Origin: JAJNBK01 sp035642715 | GTDB taxonomy: Archaea; Thermoproteota; Nitrososphaeria; Nitrososphaerales; Nitrososphaeraceae | Direction: 5' to 3' | DNA: 8,811 nt | Assembly: GCA_035642715.1 (NCBI GenBank) | Contig: DASQRW010000085.1 | Span: forward strand, 1 to 8,811 | In this document: in pieces, positions 1-6,290 of the stretch | How the letters are laid out: each line of letters opens with the position of its first letter | Position numbering within the stretch: position 1 is the stretch's first letter | Position numbers and translations under genes: made by a program | The notes under the pieces: generated by a model | Database searches by the model: none | What the model was told of the DNA's origin: nothing | What the model saw: only the letters and a program-made list of their open reading frames with translations

Positions 1-76
1 ATTATAAATATATTACTTGATACTCAGTATTTAATAAGATAAAAAAAATAAATTTTGGTATTGTCAATGTATTATT

Positions 77-259
77 TCAGTTCATATTTGCTACGGAAAT
101 ATTATAAAATGGTTCTACTATCTTTTTGGCTTCATTTTTACAAGAGATGAATTCTTTGTATGTCTCATTGAAAACTCTTTCTATATGTTGCCTACGTTCG
201 TTTTCAGCCTCGAGCAAAACTTGATTCTTATCTAAATATGTAGGCCATACAAAACAATC
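77..259 (-). pseudogene. Start-less 60-codon ORF, possible gene 3' fragment
   Basis: An open frame on the minus strand runs from just after an in-frame TAA (260-262) to a TGA at 77-79. It has no ATG or GTG start; the only usable internal start is a TTG giving 46 residues. The 60 codons read like a real protein: they begin DCFVWPTYLDKNQ, continue through a charged, probably helical stretch (EAENERRQHIERV), and end SVANMN. The family is not recognised. The upstream side is occupied by the promoter of the divergent Vgb-like gene, so a longer gene would have been cut there. It may be the 3' end of a lost gene. A chance ORF in AT-rich DNA cannot be excluded. Confidence 0.35.
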
Positions 260-266
260 TTATTAG

Positions 267-280
267 TTCTAAAAAATATT
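267..280 (+). promoter_or_regulatory. Candidate TATA box of the Vgb-like gene
   Basis: The AT-rich element TTCTAAAAAATATT is centred about 35 bases before the ATG at 309, which would give a transcript with a short leader. Its position also argues against the upstream in-frame ATG at 279, which would lie directly against the box. Inferred from spacing only. Confidence 0.35.
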
Positions 281-308
281 GTTATGTAAACTCATAGGTT
301 CTAAGGCG

Positions 309-1985
309 ATGGTGAAGATAACGACAAAATCATATCTTTTGTATGGGGCCGCACTAGGTGCTTTAATTATCATTTTACTTACCCTTATTTTGAATTCTAG
401 TGATAATTCATTATTCTTGTTTAACCAGAATAATAATAATAATAAACAACAACAACCTAATGAACAAGAAGGAGAAGACAACGATTATTATCTCAGAGGA
501 GCAGTCAATAGCACCTCAGGAGAAGGAAAGCAGGTACTTGAAAAATATGAAAAACATCTCTGTGGTGAATCTTCTGAAAAAAATACAGAATTCATTCAAG
601 AATACTCTATACCAATAATAGCCTGTTCACAGCCTGTGGGTATAGTAGTAGAGGATAATAACGATAAAATATGGATTGCCGCAACTTGGGTAGGCTATCT
701 TGTCGTTTTTGATCCTGATTTGAAACGTTTTGTAGATTTTATTGAAATTCCTAACTGGAGGACAAAAGGCATTTTTGGTTCAATGGTTTGGGGAATGGAA
801 TTTGATAAAAAAGGCAACTTGTGGTTTACAGATCAGGTAAACAATGCAATCTGGAGATACTTTACAGCTGAGAAAAGGTTTGAGATGTACAAGGTTCCAA
901 CTAAAAGTAGTTATCCTGGACAAGTCTCCTTTGATTCTCAAGGTAAAGTATGGTTCTCTGAAATATTTGGCAAAAAGATAGGTGTTATAAATCCTGATGA
1001 AGCAGTACATAACACCACTAGAGGCATAACAGAATATGAATTAGACTTGGGAGAAGAACAAAACGTTGAGAGTATAGGGCCAACTACTGTTAGTAGCAAT
1101 GGCAGTAGTAATAGTAATAATGATAATAACAATAATACTGTTTGGTTTACAGCCGTAGATTTTCCAGAAGGAGGAAAGATTGTTAGATTTGATATGAATA
1201 AAGAGAAGTTTGAAATATTTGATTTACCCATTGGGTCTGGAGTTCCAATAGGTATTGCTGAAGATGATAAAGGAAGACTTTGGATAAACAACCATGCCAC
1301 AAATCTGTTTTTTATGTTTGATCCTTTGACTGAAGAGGTAGTTCAATACTCTACATCACTTCCAACCTCTAGAAACAGTACCACTACTCTTCCATACTGG
1401 AACGCCTTCAGAGATGGCAAAGTATGGTTTAATGAGCATGAGGGTAATGCCATGGCTTACTTTGATATCACAAATTCAACATTAGTTGAATATCAGATAC
1501 CTACTAGATCAGAGATTTGGGGCAATACTTCTAATGCTCTCAAGTTTGCACTAGATGGTAAAGGTTCTGCATGGTTTACAGAATGGACTGAAAATAAGAT
1601 TGGTGTGCTTGATTCAAAAAAATTAGATGACATTCCAATTTGGCTATCTGTTTCAAAGAATAGTATCATCTTAGATCGCAAAAATCCAGCTGGCAAACAA
1701 GAAGAATCATTGCAGATTTTTGTCTATCCAAACAGAAGCAATCTAGAAGAGCCTGTGAAGATGACAGTTGCAGGGTCTATATCATCTTTAGGGAGATTAT
1801 GGAATATGACTGGTCAATTTAGCAAAGATGTGTTCTACTTTCCTAAAGAAGGTATGGAGCCTTATATGGTTACTCTCAAAGTCAAGCCAACACAAGACTT
1901 AGTGCCAGGAAACTATACTCTTACTGTTGGAGCAAGATATGAAAGTATTACTTATTCTAAAATAGTGAGCCTTGTAGTAAAGTAA
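309..1985 (+). CDS. Membrane-anchored Vgb-like (streptogramin lyase family) seven-bladed beta-propeller with C-terminal beta-sandwich
   Basis: A 558-residue protein from the ATG at 309. An in-frame ATG at 279 would add 10 residues but lies against the probable TATA box. Order: basic N-terminus, one hydrophobic segment (about 9-29), an Asn/Gln-rich linker (39-51), seven propeller repeats (about 109-148, 159-198, 204-247, 277-308, 313-351, 361-399, 409-437), and a C-terminal domain (about 445-558) resembling an Ig-like sandwich. The repeats carry the family signature of G-(K/N/R)-(V/L)-WF-T-(D/E) followed by (K/N)-(I/V)-G-V-(I/L)-(D/N) and a blade ending such as Y-x-(V/L/I)-P. N-x-S/T sequons are numerous, which fits a glycosylated cell-surface protein. 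Virginiamycin B lyase is the founding member, but archaeal homologues need not be antibiotic lyases and I could not confirm catalytic residues. A poly-Ser/Asn insert (about 262-276) splits blades 3 and 4. The gene appears monocistronic. Confidence 0.88.
   Translation: MVKITTKSYLLYGAALGALIIILLTLILNSSDNSLFLFNQNNNNNKQQQPNEQEGEDNDYYLRGAVNSTSGEGKQVLEKYEKHLCGESSEKNTEFIQEYSIPIIACSQPVGIVVEDNNDKIWIAATWVGYLVVFDPDLKRFVDFIEIPNWRTKGIFGSMVWGMEFDKKGNLWFTDQVNNAIWRYFTAEKRFEMYKVPTKSSYPGQVSFDSQGKVWFSEIFGKKIGVINPDEAVHNTTRGITEYELDLGEEQNVESIGPTTVSSNGSSNSNNDNNNNTVWFTAVDFPEGGKIVRFDMNKEKFEIFDLPIGSGVPIGIAEDDKGRLWINNHATNLFFMFDPLTEEVVQYSTSLPTSRNSTTTLPYWNAFRDGKVWFNEHEGNAMAYFDITNSTLVEYQIPTRSEIWGNTSNALKFALDGKGSAWFTEWTENKIGVLDSKKLDDIPIWLSVSKNSIILDRKNPAGKQEESLQIFVYPNRSNLEEPVKMTVAGSISSLGRLWNMTGQFSKDVFYFPKEGMEPYMVTLKVKPTQDLVPGNYTLTVGARYESITYSKIVSLVVK
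429..455 (+). repeat. In-frame (AAT)5-AAA-(CAA)3 triplet tract
   Basis: Five AAT triplets (429-443), an AAA and three CAA triplets encode the poly-Asn/Gln linker after the membrane anchor of the Vgb-like protein. Such tracts can change length by slippage without breaking the frame. Confidence 0.8.
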
Positions 1986-2055
1986 AACGACACAGAATAA
2001 GAATACATTGGTTATACCAGTTTAACAACATATCAAGAGTTTTTGAAAGACTATC

Positions 2056-2072
2056 AGTAGAATACTTCTACT
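2056..2072. terminator. Short hairpin downstream of the Vgb-like gene
   Basis: AGTAGAA-TAC-TTCTACT forms a perfect 7-bp stem with a 3-base loop, 71 bases after the TAA of the Vgb-like gene. No long T tract follows immediately. Archaeal termination normally relies on T-rich tracts, so a terminator role is only a guess. Confidence 0.25.
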
Positions 2073-2120
2073 ATTAATCATATGCGAATTATTATTATAA
2101 CAAAATCTTCTCTTTGACTT

Positions 2121-2300
2121 CTATTCACATCTTTCAACAGCAATAATAATAATCATCAAGCAAACTTCGATGTGGTCCTTTTTATAATTTTTATAAAATA
2201 AATATCCTCCAAGTCCAACTACTCCTGCACCTGCAATAATAAAGATATATGGTATTGTATTAATTCCTCCTTCTATATACTGTTCTTTATCATGACTAAT
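2121..2300 (-). pseudogene. Relic of a gene 3' end encoding a C-terminal membrane anchor
   Basis: An open minus-strand frame of 59 codons lies between an in-frame TAG (2301-2303) and the TAG at 2121-2123, with no start codon before a Met at codon 49. Its middle is a textbook membrane anchor: IPYIFIIAGAGVVGLGGYLF (codons 16-35) followed by basic YKNYKKD, and preceded by polar HDKEQYIEGG. This layout is usual for the C-terminus of an archaeal surface protein. No continuing coding sequence is seen upstream at 2301-2434, which holds the promoter of the next gene. I read it as the surviving 3' end of a lost surface-protein gene. The 450-base gap at 1986-2434 otherwise holds only the hairpin at 2056-2072 and that promoter. 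Confidence 0.55.
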
Positions 2301-2360
2301 CTAATAATTATCATTAACTATCCGTGATTATTTAATAAGGAGAGATAGAAGTATTCAATA

Positions 2361-2371
2361 GTATTTAAAAC
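2361..2371 (+). promoter_or_regulatory. Candidate TATA box of the 2435 gene
   Basis: GTATTTAAAAC contains the archaeal-like core TTTAAAA. It lies about 68 bases before the ATG at 2435, implying a leader of roughly 40 bases. Other AT-rich positions nearby (2389-2404) are alternatives. Confidence 0.3.
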
Positions 2372-2434
2372 CAAAAGCAAGCCATAGAATATATATCATT
2401 AAATACAGCAAGAAGAAAATCAAAAACTGACAGT

Positions 2435-3094
2435 ATGATTTGGTTTCTATGTATACGTCATTATCTTTTTTTATTTTGTATATTCATTGCAGCTGTTTTT
2501 TTCTTTCTTTCTGATAATACTAGTCTTATTATCCACCAAGAAAGAAATCCTCTTCTTGTATATGCCCATATATTTTCAGATACAGAAAATGCTATTACAA
2601 AGAATATCGACAAATATCAGGTAGTATTTCTTCCCTTTCCTAGTGTCCCATTGTCCAATGATAATTCTACCAAACTAAATTTCAGTCTTTTGGAAAATAA
2701 TACAGATGTTTATAATGTATTTGTATCCCTAATTATAAAGGATAAAAACTCTGGAAATGTAGTTGAACAAATTCCCTACAAATTCTATGAATTTGGAGAT
2801 ATCACCCTTCCCTACATATTTCAAAATGTTAGTGATTACATAATAACATTTCAAGCTAGAATAAATGGAGATCCAAAATATGAAGTCAACCCACTAAAAG
2901 CTAACTTTGATATTTCAGTAGTAAATCCTAGCGAGATCTCCTTTACTGTATGGATATTATCCCTTATTCCTATCCTAGCTGTTATACCGGGAATACTCAT
3001 ATACATATTCTTTAACAAGAAAAAATGGAATAATGAGAGTACTGATGTTACATTTAGCAGTAAAAGAAGTTTTAACGTTAACAGGTATTTGTGA
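2435..3094 (+). CDS. Hypothetical surface protein with N-terminal signal/anchor, beta-rich ectodomain and C-terminal membrane anchor
   Basis: A 219-residue protein. The N-terminus has a strongly hydrophobic segment (about 8-25), likely a signal peptide or anchor. An ectodomain (about 30-168) follows with the look of an immunoglobulin-like beta-sandwich: alternating hydrophobic strands such as YNVFVSLIIKDKNSGNVV and DYIITFQARINGDP, and several N-x-S/T sequons. A second membrane helix (about 170-193) precedes a basic NKKK stretch and a short, probably cytoplasmic tail. The topology suggests a protein whose domain faces outside the cell. No metal-binding or catalytic motif is visible and I do not recognise a named family. 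The gene stands alone, converging on the receiver gene with 57 bases between the two stop codons. Confidence 0.75.
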   Translation: MIWFLCIRHYLFLFCIFIAAVFFFLSDNTSLIIHQERNPLLVYAHIFSDTENAITKNIDKYQVVFLPFPSVPLSNDNSTKLNFSLLENNTDVYNVFVSLIIKDKNSGNVVEQIPYKFYEFGDITLPYIFQNVSDYIITFQARINGDPKYEVNPLKANFDISVVNPSEISFTVWILSLIPILAVIPGILIYIFFNKKKWNNESTDVTFSSKRSFNVNRYL

Positions 3095-3151
3095 TTTCAT
3101 GGACAGGCCTGGTCTTATAGCGGATATACTATCTCCCTATATCATTTGGTC

Positions 3152-3469
3152 TTATTGGGAGAGTATTTTCTGACCATCTCTAAAAAACTCTCCATAATAG
3201 GTGTATTCACTAGCTGTTAAAAAGCAAACCTTGACCTTATTGTCTTTCTTCTTTATTTCTCTATAAAATTCAAAGCCATCATCTATTTTTGGCATTTTAA
3301 TATCTAAGAGGGTAAGGTCATAGAATTTAGGTTTAAAACTAGACAATGCTAGTTGAGGACTATCAAATGTATCAATTTCAAATCCTTCATCTTCTAGTGC
3401 AAGCTTTATAGTGAAATTAACATCAGGCTCATCATCTACAACTAGAATTCGTTGTTTCGTAAAGGGCAT
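3152..3469 (-). CDS. Truncated stand-alone response-regulator receiver domain
   Basis: A 105-residue CheY-like receiver starting at the ATG at 3467-3469. It has the acidic pocket (D12, D13 in LVVDDE), the phospho-acceptor D56 in LLDIKMP, and the switch Thr (T85 in CFLTASE). After residue about 95 the sequence turns atypical (RDGQKILSQ) and stops. The conserved Lys-Pro loop after strand 5 and the last helix, normally present in 115-130-residue receivers, are missing. Another frame at about 3129-3170 reads ENTLPIRPNDIG, loosely like the expected 'FIRKPI' region, so a frameshift near 3165-3175 is possible. Phosphorylation chemistry may survive, but signalling through the missing Lys would not. 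No histidine kinase is in the window. The gene is divergent from the DUF6659-like gene. Confidence 0.82.
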   Translation of the reverse strand: MPFTKQRILVVDDEPDVNFTIKLALEDEGFEIDTFDSPQLALSSFKPKFYDLTLLDIKMPKIDDGFEFYREIKKKDNKVKVCFLTASEYTYYGEFFRDGQKILSQ

Positions 3470-3482
3470 GTTGATCTCTATG

Positions 3483-3503
3483 TATATATGTAAATTCTTA
3501 ATT
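3483..3503 (-). promoter_or_regulatory. AT-rich promoter element of the receiver gene
   Basis: Read on the minus strand, the AT-rich run TTAAGAATTTACATATATA lies about 15-35 bases before the ATG of the receiver gene. This suits a TATA box and a near-leaderless transcript. The exact box cannot be fixed by eye. Confidence 0.3.
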
Positions 3504-3625
3504 CAGCGTCGCTACTACTGTGATAGAAAGAAGAAGATTCTTTTCTCTTCCTCTTCCTCCTCCTTATACTCGTGTATCCATTCACATAGACTGAACGACA
3601 CAACTTAGAGAGAGAATCTGTCTCG

Positions 3626-3641
3626 GTTTAAACTTTATTAA
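3626..3641 (+). promoter_or_regulatory. Candidate TATA box of the DUF6659-like gene
   Basis: GTTTAAACTTTATTAA lies 23-38 bases before the ATG at 3664, the classical archaeal distance for a leaderless transcript. No Shine-Dalgarno sequence precedes the ATG (TCAGTAATTA). Confidence 0.45.
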
Positions 3642-3663
3642 TTCCTCATCGAATCAGTAATTA

Positions 3664-4023
3664 ATGGATTATCAAAAACTGCAGGCAGATATTATGAATA
3701 TTGACCCAAAGATTCGATTAGTCACTTTATGTGACATCAATGGCAAAGTAATGTTCTCTGATCACCGCCAAGGTGTAAAGAATTTGCTCAGTCCAGAGGA
3801 AAGCAAAGAATCACTTGAACTGGCTGTTAATTCATGGAAAATACGCAGCAAACTTGCACCAAAGATTGGAAAAGGAAAATACGTGTTGGCGGAATATGAA
3901 AAGATTAAACGTATCACTATGCCACTAGGCGACAACCATCTTCTCTACGTAACCACAGAACCGGAAGCTGATCATTCAAATATAATCAATAGAATCCATA
4001 GCTTAGAGGCCGAGTTAAAGTAA
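3664..4023 (+). CDS. DUF6659-like thaumarchaeal protein of unknown function
   Basis: A 119-residue soluble protein without signal peptide or membrane segment. The pattern IRLVTLCDINGKVMFSDHR, then a helical stretch ending NSWKIRSKLAPKIGKGKY, then a strand pair ending HLLYVTTEPEADH and a final helix, matches a small family common in Thaumarchaeota that I believe is DUF6659. The order of a 'sensing' strand pair, helix and strands recalls roadblock/profilin-like folds, but this is only an impression. No catalytic residues are evident. The start is fixed by the leaderless promoter spacing. The gene is monocistronic and divergent from the truncated receiver (194 bases between starts). A shared regulatory region is possible but unproven. 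Confidence 0.8.
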   Translation: MDYQKLQADIMNIDPKIRLVTLCDINGKVMFSDHRQGVKNLLSPEESKESLELAVNSWKIRSKLAPKIGKGKYVLAEYEKIKRITMPLGDNHLLYVTTEPEADHSNIINRIHSLEAELK

Positions 4024-4095
4024 TAAGTGTTTACGGCAATCAGAGATTTTCTAAAGTAGAAATAATAAAATAAAATAAAGTTATGGAATCATAAA

Positions 4096-4112
4096 TTTTT
4101 TTCTTTCTTCTA
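4096..4112 (+). terminator. T-rich terminator after the DUF6659-like gene
   Basis: A run of seven T (4096-4102) continues as CTTTCTTCTA, 73 bases after the TAA. Oligo-T tracts terminate archaeal RNA polymerase without needing a hairpin, so this is a reasonable terminator. Confidence 0.45.
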
Positions 4113-4160
4113 TACTTTTGGTAGTGATATGCTAAATCTTTTGTGCAGTTAGCATTATGC

Positions 4161-4190
4161 ATTTTCACGTGAAAATAATTAAGGTTAATT
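4161..4190. promoter_or_regulatory. Two abutting palindromes, operator-like
   Basis: ATTTTCACGTGAAAAT (4161-4176) is a perfect 16-bp palindrome. It is followed without a gap by AATTAAGGTTAATT (4177-4190), an inverted repeat of 6-bp arms around GG. Both lie in the gap between the DUF6659-like gene and the RadA-like pseudogene, 74-103 bases before the pseudogene's ATG. The form suits a dimeric DNA-binding protein; the regulator is unknown. Confidence 0.4.
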
Positions 4191-4263
4191 ACAACATCAT
4201 CACCAAAACTACTATTACCAAAGTTCAAAACAGCTTATTCTGATATTGAAGATAGACGAAAAG

Positions 4264-5090
4264 ATGAATACTTTTGATATTGAAAAGATAGATTCTTCCA
4301 TTAGTCTTTCAATTGCAGACTGTTTATGTATTGTTGGTGGGAGAAAATATGCAAGTGCAATTCTTATGAGATTGTGCGTCCGCGCTTCATTATTAATGAT
4401 GCCAAAGAAAGAACAACAAGTAGATCATTAGAATACCTGCAAAAAAAGGTCATATTTATTGATGCAGGTGGAGGAAAGAGTTCAGACATTTATCAATGTG
4501 TAAATCTTGCACGACAGTACTATGGAATGGACATTAAGAAGGTTTTGCAGAGTACAGTCGTAACCAGAGCATTTACAATCTATCAGTTAGCAGACTAACT
4601 AATCTATAAGTTACCAAGAATTATTCAGCAATTTAATGCGAATGTGATATTAGTAGTGATCTCTGATCTGCTTGATTTGTTCATCCAGATCCTTCCATCG
4701 ACCAAGACGAAACAATATCTTTAATAAAAGAAAATCACAAATTCGATTAAAAAACTCGACAATATCTTAGTTGCGGTATCTTTTCAGCCGTTACAGCAAC
4801 AACAACAGCAGCATGATAACAAATTAAATGCTAATGATAGACAATGTTTGTATTTTTGTTTTATCTTTTGTCTGTCTGTCTATAATTACAGCACGACGTG
4901 TGTTGATTACGATGTTACGAACTAACGCAGTAGAAGAGTGTTGGAGACAGGGAAAAGATGATTTACTCGTATCAAGATACTATCCCAGATTTCTCCATTT
5001 AAGGAATGTTATAACAAAGTACTACAGAACAAAACGTTTCCATCCAGATATTACCAAATATCTGTTGAGGAATGTGAGTTAGTAAATTAA
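4264..5090 (+). pseudogene. RadA/Rad51-like (RecA superfamily) paralogue, multiply frameshifted pseudogene
   Basis: A decayed member of a thaumarchaeal RadA/Rad51-like family. Piece 1 (4264 to about 4420) reads MNTFDIEKIDSSISLSIADC and ends ILMRLCVRA. Piece 2 (4425-4595, next frame) reads SLEYLQKKVIFIDAGGG, then DIYQCVNLARQYYGMDIKKV and VVTRAFTIYQLAD, which matches the Rad51 pattern 'VIYIDTEG...IA...GLD...V...ARA...Q'. A TAA (4596-4598) interrupts it, yet the same frame continues as LIYKLPRIIQQFNANVILVV-ISDLLDLFIQ to 4688. A frame change there gives DPSIDQDETISLIKE. Another near 4731 gives ITNSIKKLDNILVAVSFQ and a poly-Gln tract. The last part is degraded; one frame ends FPSRYYQISVEECELVN with a TAA at 5088-5090 and may be the old C-terminus. 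At least four lesions make a functional product very unlikely. Confidence 0.8.
4798..4813 (+). repeat. (CAA/CAG)n tract in the RadA-like pseudogene
   Basis: Consecutive CAA and CAG triplets encode poly-Gln in the frame that reads NILVAVSFQPL just before it. The tract marks a low-complexity linker of the ancestral protein. Confidence 0.6.
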
Positions 5091-5140
5091 TGTTAGGAAG
5101 TATAGCATATGTCTTACTATGAGAAGTTAACAAAGCCAAC

Positions 5141-5149
5141 TATAAATAA
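5141..5149 (+). promoter_or_regulatory. Candidate TATA box of the CBS gene
   Basis: TATAAATAA is centred 27 bases before the GTG at 5172, so transcription would begin at or next to the start codon. This supports both the leaderless mode and the GTG start. Confidence 0.5.
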
Positions 5150-5171
5150 TTCTTTTATATATATTTAGTAT

Positions 5172-5813
5172 GTGGAAGATAATTATATCCCAACCACAGT
5201 CCCTGCACTCCTTTCTTCACCCGTAGGTGTTGTTCTAAAACTCGATGTAATTATCCTTGAAAGTGACGCGACTGTTGATGAAGCAACCAAGCTAATGAAG
5301 GAGAGAAACTCTAGAAGTGTCCTTGCTTCTAATAAAGGTGAGGTTGTAGGCATAGTAAGTAAAACAGATATACTTTTCAAAGTAAGTTCTCAAAATAGAA
5401 ATCCGACAAAAGTCAGAATTCGTGAAATTATGACATCCCCTGTACTTGCTGTTGGCCCTAACACAACTGTTAAAGAAGCACTTTCTATCATGGATAAGCG
5501 CAATGTAAGACAATTAATGGTTCATGCGTATGCCGCAGTTTTAGGAATGGTTACAAGAGAAGATATACTTCAACAGATAGAGACAATATCAGTTTCTTCA
5601 CACGATACTGCACTTAATGGAACACCTGTTTGCATTATTGATACTAAGTCCATATCTTATATCAAAGATACTAGCAAAGCAAACTTCAAGTGTCCGTATT
5701 GTGAATCTCCTTTTGACACAAAAGAAGGCTTCTCAAAACATATGGATAGACTTCATCATGAAGGAGGAGTAGGCGTGCTTGAAGGTGACGTACGACAAAT
5801 GTTTGATAAATAG
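5172..5813 (+). CDS. CBS-pair protein with C-terminal C2H2-type zinc finger
   Basis: A 213-residue cytoplasmic protein. The start is a GTG at 5172: an in-frame TAG lies two codons upstream and no in-frame ATG occurs before residue 42. The overlapping ATG at 5170 is in another frame. Two CBS domains form a Bateman module. CBS1 (about 20-72) has the DATVDEATKLMKERN start and the G-x-VSKTDIL end. CBS2 (about 85-138) has REIMTSPVLAVGPNTTVKEA and the GMVTREDIL end. CBS pairs typically bind adenine nucleotides or related ligands and regulate partners. A linker leads to CPYC (C174, C177), 12 residues, then H190 and H195/H196, a C-x2-C-x12-H-x4,5-H finger suggesting DNA, RNA or protein binding. The layout suggests a ligand-gated regulator, but the target is unknown. 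Alone in its transcription unit. Confidence 0.88.
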   Translation: MEDNYIPTTVPALLSSPVGVVLKLDVIILESDATVDEATKLMKERNSRSVLASNKGEVVGIVSKTDILFKVSSQNRNPTKVRIREIMTSPVLAVGPNTTVKEALSIMDKRNVRQLMVHAYAAVLGMVTREDILQQIETISVSSHDTALNGTPVCIIDTKSISYIKDTSKANFKCPYCESPFDTKEGFSKHMDRLHHEGGVGVLEGDVRQMFDK

Positions 5814-5840
5814 GTACATCGCTCTGTTCATTTCAGAAAC

Positions 5841-5860
5841 ATTATTAATAATCATTTTTT
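5841..5860 (+). terminator. Palindrome plus T6 after the CBS gene
   Basis: ATTATTAATAAT, a perfect 12-bp palindrome, is followed three bases later by TTTTTT (5855-5860), 30-50 bases after the TAG. The T run is the more credible signal in an archaeon; the AT-only palindrome would form a weak hairpin. Confidence 0.4.
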
Positions 5861-5884
5861 ATGCATATTCGTAAACAGGTTTAA

Positions 5885-6172
5885 CTAATTTTTAACATGT
5901 TCTAGTTTGCATCCCATCTCTTTTCTACATGGAAAGTAGTAATCAAAACATTCGGTTCTATCCTTAATGTATTGGATTGTTCGCTCAATGATATTTTTCT
6001 CATATATTGAGTGGATGTGATATTCTGTATCCAAAAATATACAAGATTGAGGATACCATGTTCTACCATCTGTTGAAAGATGATGTCTTCCCCATATTTT
6101 TAACTAAATCCTTGAGAAATCTTTCAGCAGCAACAAGGATTGTTGTTTCAATCATATCACAGGCGCACCAGA
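5885..6172 (-). pseudogene. IS6/IS240-like transposase relic, C-terminal half
   Basis: Minus-strand remains of a DDE transposase. The 5' piece (about 6172-6093) reads FLWCACDMIETTILVAAERF then LKDLVKNMG. After a frame change near 6091, the 3' piece (6091-5885) reads GRHHLSTDGRTWYPQSCIFL, then EYHIHSIYEKNIIERTIQYI-KDRTECFDYYFPC and ends EHVKN with a TAG at 5885-5887. 'STDG-x-TWYP' and 'IIERTxQYxKDRTExFDxYFPC' are hallmarks of the IS6/IS240-type transposases found in ammonia-oxidising archaea. The second catalytic Asp (STD) and the Glu (IIERT) are visible. The N-terminal half with HTH and the first Asp is gone, and no terminal inverted repeats were recognised at the expected places, so the element is dead. 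Confidence 0.8.
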
Positions 6173-6290
6173 GAAAGAATGAATAGAAAGGACAATGTTT
6201 GATTATGAGAAATTATTTTATTAATTCTTAAAAATCTAACCATCTTTACTAGATAGATAATACAAAAAATCTAATTGTTATTATCTGTAT

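Noticed and set aside
938..1300. Minus-strand ORF of 120 codons inside the Vgb-like gene
   Set aside because: It lies wholly antisense to strong propeller repeats, and its poly-Leu stretch is the complement of the AAT/AGT repeat.
3097..3114. Partial palindrome around CAGGCCTG between the convergent genes
   Set aside because: Only the 8-base core is symmetric and there is no T tract beside it. Too weak to call a terminator or operator.
4040..4228. Minus-strand ORF of 62 codons
   Set aside because: It crosses the tandem palindromes and the T-rich terminator, has low-complexity composition and matches no pattern I know. Probably a chance ORF in AT-rich DNA.
4828..5082. Plus-strand ORF of 84 codons as an independent gene
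   Set aside because: It overlaps the 3' part of the RadA-like pseudogene. Its start has no promoter of its own that I can see, and an adjacent frame gives an equally plausible ancestral C-terminus. It is treated as part of the decayed region.
5170..5172. ATG at 5170 as start of the CBS protein
   Set aside because: It is in a different frame from the CBS domains. The overlapping GTG at 5172 is the only start that fits the frame, which has a TAG two codons upstream.
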